64,000 bases of DNA, from the NCBI RefSeq assembly GCF_000276665.1, contig NW_004955474.1, positions 11,581,338 through 11,645,337 of the forward strand, in the 5' to 3' direction. The notes beneath the pieces are model-generated. The model was not told the DNA's origin. It ran no database searches and saw only the letters and a program-made list of their open reading frames with translations. A program made the position numbers and the translations under genes. This DNA is from Chinchilla lanigera (taxonomy: Eukaryota > Chordata > Mammalia > Rodentia > Chinchillidae). Shown in pieces: positions 47,128-58,234 of the stretch. Numbering within the stretch: position 1 is the stretch's first letter; each line of letters begins with the position of its first letter.

Positions 47128-47128
47128 A

Positions 47129-47272
47129 GCCAGGCATAGTGGGGCACACCTCCTAGCTACCCAGGAGGCTAAGGCAACTTAGCAGGACCCTGTCTCAAAA
47201 TGAAAAATTTAAAAAGGACTGAGATGTAGCTCGATGGTATGACGCCCCAGGTTCCATCCCCCGGGGGATTTT
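47129..47272 (+). repeat. B1-ID composite SINE, sense, shortened
   Basis: AGCCAGGCATAGTGGGGCAC, GACCCTGTCTC, then AGATGTAGCTCGATGGTAT and GGTTCCATCCCC. Confidence 0.82.
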
Positions 47273-47315
47273 TTTTTCTACAACAAAAATATGAAATGAA
47301 ACAAATTTTTTTAAA

Positions 47316-47369
47316 GGGCTGGGACTATAGCTCAATGCTCCTTGGGTTCAATCACCAGTACCACAAAAG
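47316..47369 (+). repeat. ID fragment, sense
   Basis: GGGCTGGGACTATAGCTCAA and GGGTTCAATCACCAGTACC with the middle deleted. Confidence 0.75.
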
Positions 47370-47372
47370 AGA

Positions 47373-48605
47373 TAAAGACAACAAACAATCAAAATGAACT
47401 CACATGTGCTGCAAAAATTTATCTATAACTGGCTGTGTCACCTACATGAGTGATGAGCCCACTATGAGCCTATTTTTCTCATCTGAATGAAAAAGCAAGG
47501 GGCAAGCACAGGGCAGGTTTTCTGCAAGGGTCTAAATGAGATAATGCAGAGCTTACCTGTCTCTCACTCCTCATGAATAAATGTGTGCAGGAGGAAAGGT
47601 ATAAAGGAAAAGTGAGTCGCTCTGTTGGCTACAGACGTGTAGCACACATCCAACCAAAATGCACAGTCAAAGCACAGAGCTCTGCACCATCTCATCAACC
47701 CCACAAGCACTTCTTACAAAAAGCCGCAGGTATCCCTAACTAAATGTTCAACGAAGTATGTTATGGTAAGCATGTTCATTTTCATTCCAACATGCTACAT
47801 GTCAACATTAAGAATCTGTTCCAGGTAAAAAGGGGAACAGGCCTCATTTTACAACACACAGGCAATTGCCCTATAATAACAAGTCACTGTATGTTTTTAG
47901 TGGTGGTGTCTTGGACACATTTTTTGTCATACTTAGTATGACACAGATTCCTTGAACTAATCATAACATTTTTATAATTGTTAAGTGTTTCTCAGGAATA
48001 TTCTGAAGCCAAATACAGAGCTGCCTGTGTTAGGTTGGCTTAAAGTAGTCACTGCCTGTGACCTCTCTGCTCAGTTGGTTTCATCCAAGGACACGGCATT
48101 CCCAAAATGTTGTCACTGCTCAAACACTACAAGATTCGCCCTCAGTACTCCCACATGGAAGCCGCGGTGAAGCTGGCCTATCACTTACCCTGCACTTGGG
48201 AGACATCATGAGAGAATGCATAAAATTACATCATATTTTGTGTGCCATCTACCATCTAAAATGTTAAACCTTTTCAGCTTCCAAGACATGTGTGTGTGTG
48301 TGTGGTGTGTCACACTGTAACTATAGTAAGATTTTGCCAGTTGAAGCAAAGGCTTCTGATTTTGTCAGTAATGTTTAAGAAAATAAGGAAGCAGAGAAAA
48401 TCCTGACCTGTGCTTTGAGATCATTTATTAGAAGAAAAAAATGTTAAAGAAAGCATAACAAGTACAGCATACATTTTACAGTTTTAAAAATGAAGTGCAT
48501 TCATGTTAAGTGCCGAAATCGTTTCTAGTGGTTTGAGGAACCTTCGCTGTGTACTTGCCTCTGTGTCCTGTTATACTGTGCACACTACTCAGGAGTTAGT
48601 AGAGC
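47373..48605. other. Intron; weak MIR trace, short (GT)n
   Basis: 47435-47560 looks like a diverged MIR. 48291-48309 is a short GT repeat. Confidence 0.4.
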
Positions 48606-48607
48606 AA

Positions 48608-48703
48608 CCAGAGAAGAACCAGGCCCTGAGGCCTTCCATGCTAGGGAATCATTCCCCAGAGAAGAATCAGACCCTGAGGCCTTCCACGCTAGGGAATCAT
48701 TCC
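48608..48703. repeat. 48-bp tandem duplication, two copies
   Basis: CCAGAGAAGAACCAGGCCCT at 48608 and CCAGAGAAGAATCAGACCCT at 48656; both units end GAATCATTCC. Period 48, a few transitions between copies. Confidence 0.95.
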
Positions 48704-48861
48704 GGAAGAGGCCCTAAAGTGTGTATTTTCTTGGCTGTTTCTTACTTTTATTATCATGTTAATGAGCTGCACTTAACTTTGCAGATAATTGTGTCTATAA
48801 TCACTGTAAGAGTTTATGGTAATATATGAGTACTTGAATTGGATTTCAAAATAAGGCAGCA

Positions 48862-48911
48862 GAAAGCTTCCTCTTGAGGTGTGAAATGAAAGCTTCCTCT
48901 TGAGGTGTGAC
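48862..48911. repeat. Short tandem duplication, two copies
   Basis: AAGCTTCCTCTTGAGGTGTGA occurs twice with a 5-base AATGA-type spacer. Confidence 0.93.
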
Positions 48912-49139
48912 TTTTGCCTTCGGCTTATCTGGAAAGAACTGTCTCTTGATGACCTCCCTTGAAGAAGTAATTGATGCTGGCTCAGTGCAAGGGAGGATAT
49001 GTTTTACTAACTTTACTCCATCCTGAGATTGGCACTAATGTGTCAGAATCAATCTATGACAGACAGAACAGAGTTTTTGTAAAATTGACATGTTCTATTA
49101 ATGAAAATGATATTAACTCAAAATTTATTTTCATTTTAG

Positions 49140-49181
49140 TTCACAGAAAGATGAAAGACTTTTGTTACCTTTCTATTTGAG
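49140..49181 (+). CDS. FAM13A: FAM13A shared 42-nt exon downstream of both alternative starts
   Basis: The exon is T + 13 codons + AG. With the upstream AG it reads SSQKDERLLLPFYL and then AG for the next Ser. Human FAM13A has SSQEDERPLSPFYLS here, from memory, so 12 of 15 residues agree with no gap. Acceptor: TTTTCATTTTAG|T, with a branch-like TTAAC 25 nt upstream. Donor: TTGAG|GTATTT. Phase 2 in and phase 2 out, so skipping keeps the frame. The three differences (Glu to Lys, Pro to Leu, Ser to Leu) are each explained by one transition. They remove the Ser-Pro site and the Pro that is present in human. The open frame, both splice sites and the peptide all agree, so the call is strong despite the tiny size. 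The exon that should follow (starting Ala-His-Val-Pro in human) is not seen before the window ends. Confidence 0.88.
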
Positions 49182-50430
49182 GTATTTATTTCATTTTTTT
49201 TCTGGTCTCCTATAGGGAGTAGAAGAGGGTTAAAGCAGTTTTGGGTTTATTTGTTCATTTTAATACTCCTTATAGGACATTCTATCCCGGGGTCAGACTC
49301 ATCTTGCGGGAGTTCCTCACATAGTGTCTATGCTCTGTTTATTCTCTCTTTGGTTAAGAAATCCTTTTAAAAAATATTTAATATAGCTGAAAAGACTAAA
49401 ATTAGGTATTTTATTTTAAATGCAGAAATGATACGGTGGACATTTTAATTCTAAAAACTGCCTTCTGATTAGGAGGTAACCTAAATTACAAATCTAGCTG
49501 GGGCTCTAGGTGAGTGATAGAGCATCTGTCTAAGGTAAGCACAGCAGAGCAAAACAAAGAAACAATATCCTGTACGTATATATGCACAGATGGGAGGGTG
49601 AGGGCCAGCACGGGGACTGCTTGCTGAAGAAGCCTTGGATTGTGTTAGCTTATTTTCTGTGCAGAAGTTGAGTAGGAAACTAAATATTCAGCAGTTCTGT
49701 GGGGTGCAGGATTATTTTCATCTTTCCTCAATTTTGAAGCACACTTTTTTGAATGCCAGGATGCACGGTACATAATGTGTTTATCTGCTTATTTTGAAGC
49801 TGATTTGTTGTAATAGGCCCAAGTTAGACATAGACTGCAGCTCAACTACCAATGGTTCAGAAATGTGTTGTAGGACATCAGGCTTAGTCAAATGATTGCT
49901 TTTCAGCAGAGACCCGCCCTTAGCAACTTGTAGCCTACTGCATCATCGCCTTATGGCAAGAGGGAGGACAGTTGAGCTTGCAGTTTGAGCACCATGGTGG
50001 TCTTTTTTTTTGCTTCCTGGTATCCTGCTCACCAAATCAGCATGTTCTGGTTCACAGTCTTTCTCAACTGTGCAGTTACTGTGAACACATGAGGATGTTG
50101 TTCCTGAGTGCGTAGTGATTCTGGTATTCATTATGTAAATCCTCAGAGAAATATCAAACAAATGATTATTACCGGTTAATGGCAATTAAGTTTTACAGAG
50201 TCTGGGATAATGCAGCACTCAGTCACTGTAATTAAGGAGAACTGTTTCTCTAAATGTGGTGTTACTCTGGGTAGCATCAATCTGTGTTTATATAGTATTG
50301 AATTTTATTTTACAATACTTTATCTTTCTTTAAAGTAGATGAAAAAACATGTTCATTAGTTTTAAGTAGTCAAAGACATATAAAGGTATTTTATAGTGTA
50401 AAATTTTTTATAATTATCTGGCCTCTAATA
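49182..50430. other. FAM13A: FAM13A intron after the 42-nt exon
   Basis: A decayed ID trace at 49496-49545 (GCTGGGGCTCTAGGTGAGTG). Otherwise nothing named. Confidence 0.45.
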
Positions 50431-50434
50431 CTGT

Positions 50435-50750
50435 ATACAGAGTCTGCCAAAAAATGTGTACACACTTCAGAAAAAGAAAAACTTGTATAGATATTCAATA
50501 CTAAATTTATTAAGACATTTTGAGGTTAATACAAGTTACCTCTGCCTTCTACAATTACAAGAGGAGCTCAAAGCGGTGGCCATCGGCTTCCAGCCATTTA
50601 TCAGTGTTGCGAACTGCTGCTTGGCCGTGGACATTGCTGCACAGGCATTTTCAACTTCTTCTCTAAGGGCCAGCAGTGAGGTGGGTTTTCTGTGAAATAT
50701 AACGTCCTCTAGGGTTCCTAATATGACTCTAACACCACTGCTGCAAAAGC
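50435..50750 (-). pseudogene. Tc1/mariner-superfamily transposase 3' end, fossil
   Basis: On the minus strand, just before 50550, a frame reads VRNTDKWLEADGHRFELLL and a stop. This is the C-terminal signature of insect-like DDE transposases (Cxx..GGHFEHLL). It is followed by an AT-rich tail and TGTGTACACATTTTTTGGCA, like a terminal inverted repeat. Only the last part of the gene is present; subfamily unknown and different from the copy at 19800. Confidence 0.6.
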
Positions 50751-50754
50751 ATTA

Positions 50755-51220
50755 TATTATTTTTCTTTCCTAAACTATGAATGCAGTTATACAATGTATA
50801 ACTAATGATTTCGTCTTTTTAAAAATACTATTATCACAAGACAAAACTAAAAGAGTAAAAGAAAACTAGAATATTTACTAATCTCTCATTGGAAGCTATT
50901 TGACCTTTTTCAGTGTTACAAGTCATAAAACTAAGTTATGATAAAATAGGAAAAAATAGGTATACTATGCCATCTTTAAAGTAAAAAAAGAAAACTTAGA
51001 AGCAGGTATTTTTTTATGTGCTGAAAATTTAAACTAAGTGAAGCTATTTCATAATGCAAAAATGGTACTTATTTAGTGTGAAATTAAATATTTAATAGTA
51101 TTTTCCTTTTCTGAGAGTTTTAGAAATTATGTAGGAATTAGTTTGGGGAACATTATGTTAATTTTTTAAAATTTATTTTAAGGAGAAAAAATAAAACAAA
51201 ATTTGAAAACAAGATAATAG
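50755..51220. other. Intron, nothing recognised
   Basis: AT-rich. Confidence 0.45.
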
Positions 51221-51222
51221 GA

Positions 51223-51310
51223 GGGTGGACCAGGGGTATAGCTCAGTGGTACATTGCCTGCGGACAAACTCACGATTCTGAGTTTGATTCCCAGTACCCA
51301 CCAAAAACCT
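51223..51310 (+). mobile_element. ID SINE, sense, diverged
   Basis: CAGGGGTATAGCTCAGTGGT and GAGTTTGATTCCCAGTACCC with an A-rich tail. Confidence 0.87.
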
Positions 51311-51639
51311 AAAAATATAATAAAAGTGTAACAATGATTAATACATCACATATTGCTATCTCTAAATCAGTTACTCAGAGTACAGGATATAGGCATTTAA
51401 TTGTCCAAACAATATTAGCACAAATCTTTCTTTTCAATGAACAAAGAGAAATTAGTAGTATAACTATCTTAACTGCTTTGTGTATATATACATTTTTTCC
51501 TTTTCCTTTCCTTCCATTCTCCTTTCCCCCATCCCAGTTTCTATTTCCTTCTGAACAATTTCTTCCCATTTTATGATATCTGTTGTACATTCTGGATCTT
51601 ATTTATGATTTCTACTTCTCACACTAGGGAGACAATAGA

Positions 51640-52536
51640 ATGTTTGCACATGTGCATCTGGTTTATTTCACCTATATGTATGGTCTCAAGTTGCATCCAT
51701 TTGCCTGTTAAAGTTTCCAAGGTATCCTTCTTTATGACTGTGTAGTACTCCATTGTATAAAAGGACCATGTCTTTTTTATCCATTCCTCAGTTGATGAGC
51801 ATTTGGGTTGTTTCCAAGATCTAGTTATTAGGAATTGTGCTGCTATAAATATGGGTGCACATATATCGCTGTGATGTGATGTTTTAATTCTTCTGGTAAG
51901 ATACCCAGCAGAGCAATAGTTGGGTCAGATGGGACCTGCAATCCTAGTTTTTTGAGGAATCTCCGCACTGATTTCCACAGTGGTTGCACCAGTCTACACT
52001 TCCACCAACAGTGGTGAAAAGGGTTCCTTTTTCCTCACAGCCCCTCCAGCATTTGTTACTGGTTGATTTCTTGATAATAACCATTCTTCAGGAGTGAGAT
52101 GAAATCTCAGTGTTGCTTTAGTTTGCATCTCTCCAATGACAGTGATGTTGAGAACTTTTTCATATATTTATTTGCTGTTTGTATTTCTTCATCTGAGAAG
52201 TGCATATCCATCTCAGATACCCAATTTTGGACTGAGTCTTTAAATTTCAGAGATACGATTTTTTTTTTATAGTTCTTTATATGTTCTTGTCTGAGGAACA
52301 GCTGGCCAACATTCCTTCCCACATTGTGGATTATCTTTTCACTTGGTTGGTGCTTTCTCTTGCTGTGCAAAAAAAACCTTTTAGTAAGACAAGATCCCAG
52401 GTGTTGATTCTTTGTGATAGTTCCTGTGCAATTGGGGTTTTATTGATAAAGTCTTATCCTACATCAATGTCTTTAACAGTTTTACGTATTCTATCTTCCA
52501 ACAGATTTAATGTTTCCATTTTAATATTTAGATCTT

Positions 52537-52584
<48 letters not shown>

Positions 52585-55496
52585 TGTGTGTGTTTTCAAG
52601 ACAGGATTTCACTTTAATCCATTTAGTTTAGTGCACAGTGAAAGGTATGGGTCCAGTTTTAATCTTTGGCATGTAAAGAGCCAGTTTGTTCTGCACCATT
52701 TATTAAAGAGGCTATCTTTCTTCCAGTGATAGCCTTTGGCATCTTTGTCAAAGATAAGGTATCTGAGTATGTCTAGAGTTCTTTTTGCATCTTGTAAGCT
52801 GTTCTATTGATATTTGGGTCTGGTTTTTTTTGATAGTACCATGCTGTTTTTATCATAGTAGCTTTATAGTATAATTTTAAGTCAGGGCTTGTGATGCCCT
52901 CTGCCTTGCCTTTGTTGCCCAGAATTGCTTTTGCTATTCTAGGTCTCTTCTGGTTCCAAATGAATTTTGGGATTATTTTCCCTAATTCCATGAAATATGC
53001 TGTTGGAATTTTGATTAGAATTGCATTAAATCTGTACAACAGTTTTGGAAGTATGGCTATTTTCACTACTTTGGTTCTTCCTATCCAAGAGCAGGGGATA
53101 TCTTTCCATTTTCTGATCTGCTTCAATCTCCTTTTTCAGAGTACTGTAGTTTTCAGCACAGAGGTTTTTTACTTCCTTTGTTAGACTGATTCCTAGGTAT
53201 TTCATTTTTTTGGATGCTATTGTGAAGGTGTTGTTTCCCTAATTTCTCTCTCAGTGAGTTTATTTGTGTACAGGAAAGCTATTGATTTTTGAGTGTTGAT
53301 TTTGTATCCAGCTATGCTACTGAATTTGTTTATTAAATGTAGCAGTTTTTAGAGGAGTTTTTGGGGTCTTCTATGTAGAGTATCATGTCATCCACAAATA
53401 ATGATAGTTTAACTTCTTCCTTTCCTATCATTAATTCCTTTTATTTCTCTTTCTTGTCTAATTGCTCTGGCTAAAGTTTCCGGGACTATGTGAATAAGAG
53501 TGGAGACAGTGGACATCTTTGTTCTGTTCCTAATTTTAGAATGAAAGCTTTCAGTTTTTGTCCATTCAGTATGATGCTGGTTATTGGTTTGTCATAGATG
53601 ACTTTTATCAGATTGAGGTAAAGACCATCTATTCCAATATTCTGTAGGGTTTTCATCATGAATGAGTATTAGACTTTGTCAAAACCTTTTTCTGCATCTA
53701 TGGAGATAATCATATGATTTTTGTCTTTGGCTCTTTTAATATAGTGTATTACATTTATTAATTTACATATGCTGAACCATCCCTGCATCCCTGGGATGAA
53801 TCTCATTTGGTCATGGTATATAATCTTCTTGGTGATATTCTGCATTGTTTGCCAGTATCTTATTGAGAATTTTTATATCTATGTTCATTAGGGAGATTGG
53901 CCTGTAGTTCTCTTTCTTAGTTGGGTCTTTCTTCCATTTTGGTATCAGGGTACCAAATTTCTTCCAGTAATGAATTTGGGAGTATTGCTTCTCTTTCACT
54001 TTCATTAAAGAGTTTGAGAAGTAGTAGTGTTAGGTCTTGTCTAAATTTCTGGTGGAATTCAGCAGTGAATTTTTAAGGGCTTGGGCTTTTCTTTGTTGGT
54101 AGGTTTTTAATTACATCTTTGATTTCATTGATTGATATTGATTTATTTAGGATTTTTATATCTTCTTGATTCAGCTTCAGTAATTCATATGTATCTAGAA
54201 ATCTGTCCATTTCTTCTGCAGTTTCCATCTTATTAATAATACAAGTTTTCAAAGTAGGTGTAGATGATATTCTGAATTTCTGAGGGTCGTTGTGATTTAA
54301 GCCTTTTCCTTCCTAAATGTGTGGATTTGAGTCTTTTCTTTCCTTTTTTTGATAAGGTTAGATAAGGGTTTGTCAATTTTACTTAATCTTTCAAAGAACC
54401 AACTCTTTGATTTATTGATTTTTTTGTATTATTTTCTTAGTCTCCAGTGTGATAATTTCTGCTCTGATCTTTATAATTTCCTCCCTCGTACAAGCTTTTG
54501 CTGTAGCCTACTCTTCTTTTTCTAAAAGTTGAAGGTTCAACATTAAGTTGTTTATTTGCGCTTGCTCTGTTTTACTGATATGGGTACTCTTTGCTATAAA
54601 TTTCCCTCTTAGGTCTGCTTTCATTGTGTCTCATAAGTGCCAGTATGTTTAATTGGCATTATCATTTAATTGTAGAAACTGTCTAATTTCTTCTTTAATT
54701 TCATCTGTGACCCATTGGTTATTCAGGAGGGTGCTATTTAATTTCCATGTGTTTATTTCCTGTGGTTTCTTTTGCCATTGATTTCCAGTTTCATTGCACC
54801 ATGGTCTGATAATATGCATGGGATAATTTTAATTCCTTTGCATTTACTTAAGCATTTTCTACGAGCTAGTATGTGGTCTGTTTTGGAGAATATCCCATCC
54901 CATGTGCAGCTGAGACGAATGTGTATTCTGATGCTGTGGGGTAGAACACTCTGTATACATCTGTTAAGTCCATTTGTTCAAAAGTTTGGTTCTTTTGGTT
55001 CAAAAGTTCTAATATGTCATTGTTGACTTTTTGTCTAGTTTATCTGTCTTTTTGTGACAGTGGACTATTGAGATCTCCCAATACAATTGTATTATTGCTC
55101 AATTTTTATGTCCATTAGTATTTGTTTTATATAGTTGGGTACACTGGTATTTGTTGCATATACATTTATGATTATTATCTCTTCCTCTTGGATTGTTCCC
55201 TTTACATGGATGTAGTGACCTTCTTTATCTCTCTTAATGAGTCTTGGCTTGAAATTAACTTTGTCTGCAAATAGAGTAGCTACCCCTGCTTTTTTCTGGG
55301 TTCCTATCACATGGAGTATTGTTTTCCATCTTTTGATTGTCAGTCTATGAATTTCTTTTTGAATTAAATGTGTTTCTTGTATGTAGCATATTGTTGGGTC
55401 CTGCCTCTTGATCCATTCTGCCAGTTTGTGTCTTTTGATTGGTGAATGGAGACCAGTTATGGTTATACCTGATATGCACTGACTTACCCTCACCAT
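51640..55496 (-). pseudogene. L1 ORF2 (endonuclease / reverse transcriptase), broken
   Basis: ORF2 encodes the endonuclease and reverse transcriptase that copy L1 into DNA nicks. Seen on the minus strand: the N-terminus at 55092-55496 with SPIKRHKLAEWIKRQDP and CYIQETHL (endonuclease motifs); an RT block at 53811-54005 with [20 protein letters not shown]; a later block at 52773-53126 with [11 protein letters not shown] and [15 protein letters not shown]; and the C-terminal region at 52107-52370. These pieces lie in different frames separated by stops, so no working protein can be made. The 3' limit is approximate. Confidence 0.9.
52540..52592. repeat. (GT)n microsatellite inside the L1
   Basis: TG repeat of about 25 units with one TTTG interruption. 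Confidence 0.97.
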
Positions 55497-55559
55497 GTTA
55501 TTTTCCTGTTTTTGGCTCCCCCCACTTTTCCCTCCTTTTGTTTAATTGTTTGCCTTGCC

Positions 55560-56613
55560 TGATGGATTCCTTCTGTTGGAGTTCATGGAGTTGTAGTCCT
55601 TGTTATCTCTTTCTAGAATGTCCTTCAAAACATTTTGGAGTGCTTGATTTTGTGGTCATAAATTTCCTCAGATGTTCTTTGTCATGGAAGTGTCTTATTT
55701 CTCCATCAGTTTTGAAAGATAGCTTTGCAGGGTACATCAATCTGGGTTAAAGGTTGTTTTCCTTTAGAACTTGAAATACTTTACTCCAATCTTTCCTTCA
55801 CTTGAGGATTTGTGCCAAGAAGTCAGCTGTCATTCTGATGGACTTTCTTTTACAGGTGATTTGTTTCTTTTCCCTAACAGCTTTTAATATTCTATTTTTA
55901 TGTTGGATTTCTAGAATCTTGATTATGACATGCCTGGCTGTAGATTTATTTTTATTTAGCTAACTGGAGTTCTGTATGCCTCACGTACTGTCCATCAAAT
56001 TCTTTTTCTCTACCAGGGAAGTTTTCTGCCATGATGTCTATGAACAAATTTTTTATAACATTTGTGCTATTTCCTGTTTTTTTCATTTACTCCAATCAAT
56101 CTTAAATTATTCTTCTTTGCCTCATCTAACAGCTACTGGGTTGATTTCTCATGGTCCCTTGCCATTTTTAAGGAATCTTTCTTTTCATAATTGCTAACTG
56201 CAAGCCTGTCTTCTATATCTGAGATCCTGTTCTCACATTGACTTAATCTACTGCAAATACTTTCTATGGAAGTTTTATTCTCCTAGATATCTGCTTGAAT
56301 CTGCCTTATGGATCCATTTCTTTCCTATGCTCAGCATTCGTGGCTTCCATAATTATCTTAAACTCCTCTATTTTTTTTGGTCTGTATCTGCTCTGGAGTC
56401 ACTAAGCATAGTTTTCATTGTGGACACCATCTCTGCAGTTATCTGAGAAATTATTTTTGATTTGATTTTTTCTAAAGCCTCATTCAATTGCTTTGTTGTT
56501 ACCACGTCAGAGGCCAAGTGAGTGGCTTTCAGATTGTCCCACCTCATTGACCCTGGGTTTGCCTTTGGTGAACTGGATGTCTGAGACTGCATCTTGTTTA
56601 AGTGTCTTCCCAC
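55560..56613 (-). pseudogene. L1 ORF1 (RNA-binding protein), broken
   Basis: ORF1 makes the RNA chaperone of L1. Its start on the minus strand is MGRHLNKMQSQTSS at 56613, followed by a helical stretch with QLNEALEKIKSKI (start of the coiled coil). The open frame stops at 56368 and the rest is out of frame. Position just upstream of ORF2 and about 1 kb length fit. The left limit is an estimate. Confidence 0.7.
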
Positions 56614-58099
56614 TTTATTTTCTTTTTTTAGTTTAATTCCTGCGGTGATACTTGTAAACTGCCTGTGGTGGATTGCTTTATTGCTAATATTTAGAACCCT
56701 TAGGAAGTGACTACTTCTCTGAGGTATTGTCCAGGTATAAGTGTTTTTCGGTTTTGAGTCTGCTGCAAGATCCTATATCTTCATTTTGTTGGGGATGGGA
56801 AGTTGCTGTCTGTTTGTCTCAACCCGTTTCTTTGGCATTGTGCCACAGTATCTTCTGAAACCATTAGTCAATCTCAGTCTTGGAATACCAGGAAGAAGAG
56901 CTATTTAGAGCAGTTATGTTACTTTTGGCTAAAGTGGTATCATCAGCAATTACAGTAGCAACAGTCATAACCTAGAATATAACAAAATGAGGGAAACCAT
57001 TAATTTGCCACATTTAACCATATGAACTAGATTTGAAGTTATGTAACAAAATCTAAAACAGACAAGAAAATTATTTGAAGTATATAAGTCCTTAATATGT
57101 CAATTTTACCCTCAGTGGTTAAAATTTAAAAGGGTTTAAGGAAAAATTAGAGAGGTAGAAGAACAGGAAGAGATTAGAAGTAAGGCAGGAGGACAAAGGG
57201 GGATCATGCTAACTTTGGGAAACTGGTGCAGAAGACTAGACGGAAGGAGAGAAGGAAGAGATAAAAAGAACAGAATAAGAACCACAAAGAGGCTGTAAAA
57301 ACCATGTTCACACTCATATAATATAAAATAAAATCAAACAGTGAAAGAGAAAAAAAATAAACACCACCACAACAAAAAACGAGACAGCAAAAGAAAAAAG
57401 GAGAAAAAAAAGTCCACTTCCAGGTTTGTCTGTGCTGTCGCTAGTAGACAGTGTGTGGATACAGAGTCCAAATCTGTGTTGATTTGTCCCAGCAAGCCAG
57501 CAGTAGCTTTTTGGTGGAGTAATGGACAATTTCAGCAAGTCTGCACCTTCTGGCCAAGACCAGACTCATTCGGCCTGTAGCCATCAGTGCACCTTCCTTG
57601 GGCCTGAGCCTGGCTGGGAGCTGCTAGATGGAGCCAGCAGCTGCTCTAAGTCCTGAGCTCAGCCAGCCCCTCTCCAAGATAGCTCCAGGCCAATTGCTGT
57701 CCTGCAGGACAACTGAGCCCTCAGGACTCACCACCAGCTAGTGCAGTCCTTCACATCTGCTGTTCCTTTCCACTGCTGCATCTCTCCATCAAGGCCTCTG
57801 GGATTGCCAGCAATCGCTGTGTGTCCACAGGTTCGAATCACTCCCCTGCACAGTGAGTCCTATCTCAGAGAAGGCTCTACCAGCTACCTCATTCTCTTCA
57901 TTGAAGTTCCTCTCTTCACTCTCTCTGTTGGTTTCACTTCCTGCCTCAGTTCCTTCCTGGGTCCAGGAGACCTACTTCCCTCCCTTTTGTCTTCCCCACA
58001 TTGCTATATTCCAGCATCTGGACAGCAACTCTCACAGAGGCTCTTTCTGTCCTGCTTACCACGCTGACATCTTGGTGCCTCCACACTTTAACTTTTTTT

Positions 58100-58208
58100 T
58101 GTTTTGTTTTGTTTTGTTTTTTTGGTTTTTCTCCGGTACCGGGAACCGAACTCACGACCTTGCGCTTGCCAGGCAGGCGCTTTGCCGCTGAGCTAAATCC
58201 CCAGCGCC
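58100..58208 (-). mobile_element. Young ID SINE, antisense, in L1 5' end
   Basis: T-rich (TTTTG)n head, TCCGGTACCGGGAACCGAAC, TTTGCCGCTGAGCTAAATCC. The flanking duplication CACTTTAACTTTTTT is intact. Confidence 0.97.
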
Positions 58209-58234
58209 CACTTTAACTTTTTTGATTACCCACT

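Larger units (their letters stand above)
51493..58230 (-). mobile_element. Nearly full-length L1, antisense, decayed
   Basis: Reading the minus strand from right to left: a GC-richer 5' UTR (about 56.6-58.2 kb), ORF1 remnant, ORF2 remnant, and a 3' UTR with a polypurine tract (visible on + as TTTTTTCCTTTTCCTTTCC near 51493). About 6.7 kb, close to the length of intact L1. Stops and frameshifts break both ORFs. An ID SINE (58100-58208) is inserted close to its 5' end, and a (GT)n tract lies in ORF2. Exact ends uncertain by tens of bases. Confidence 0.9.

Noticed and set aside
48608..48703. CRISPR-like or protein repeat array
   Set aside because: Only two directly adjacent units in a vertebrate intron; a simple tandem duplication.
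57741..58216. Several frames of 70-112 codons near 58 kb
   Set aside because: They lie in the L1 5' UTR and the ID inserted there.
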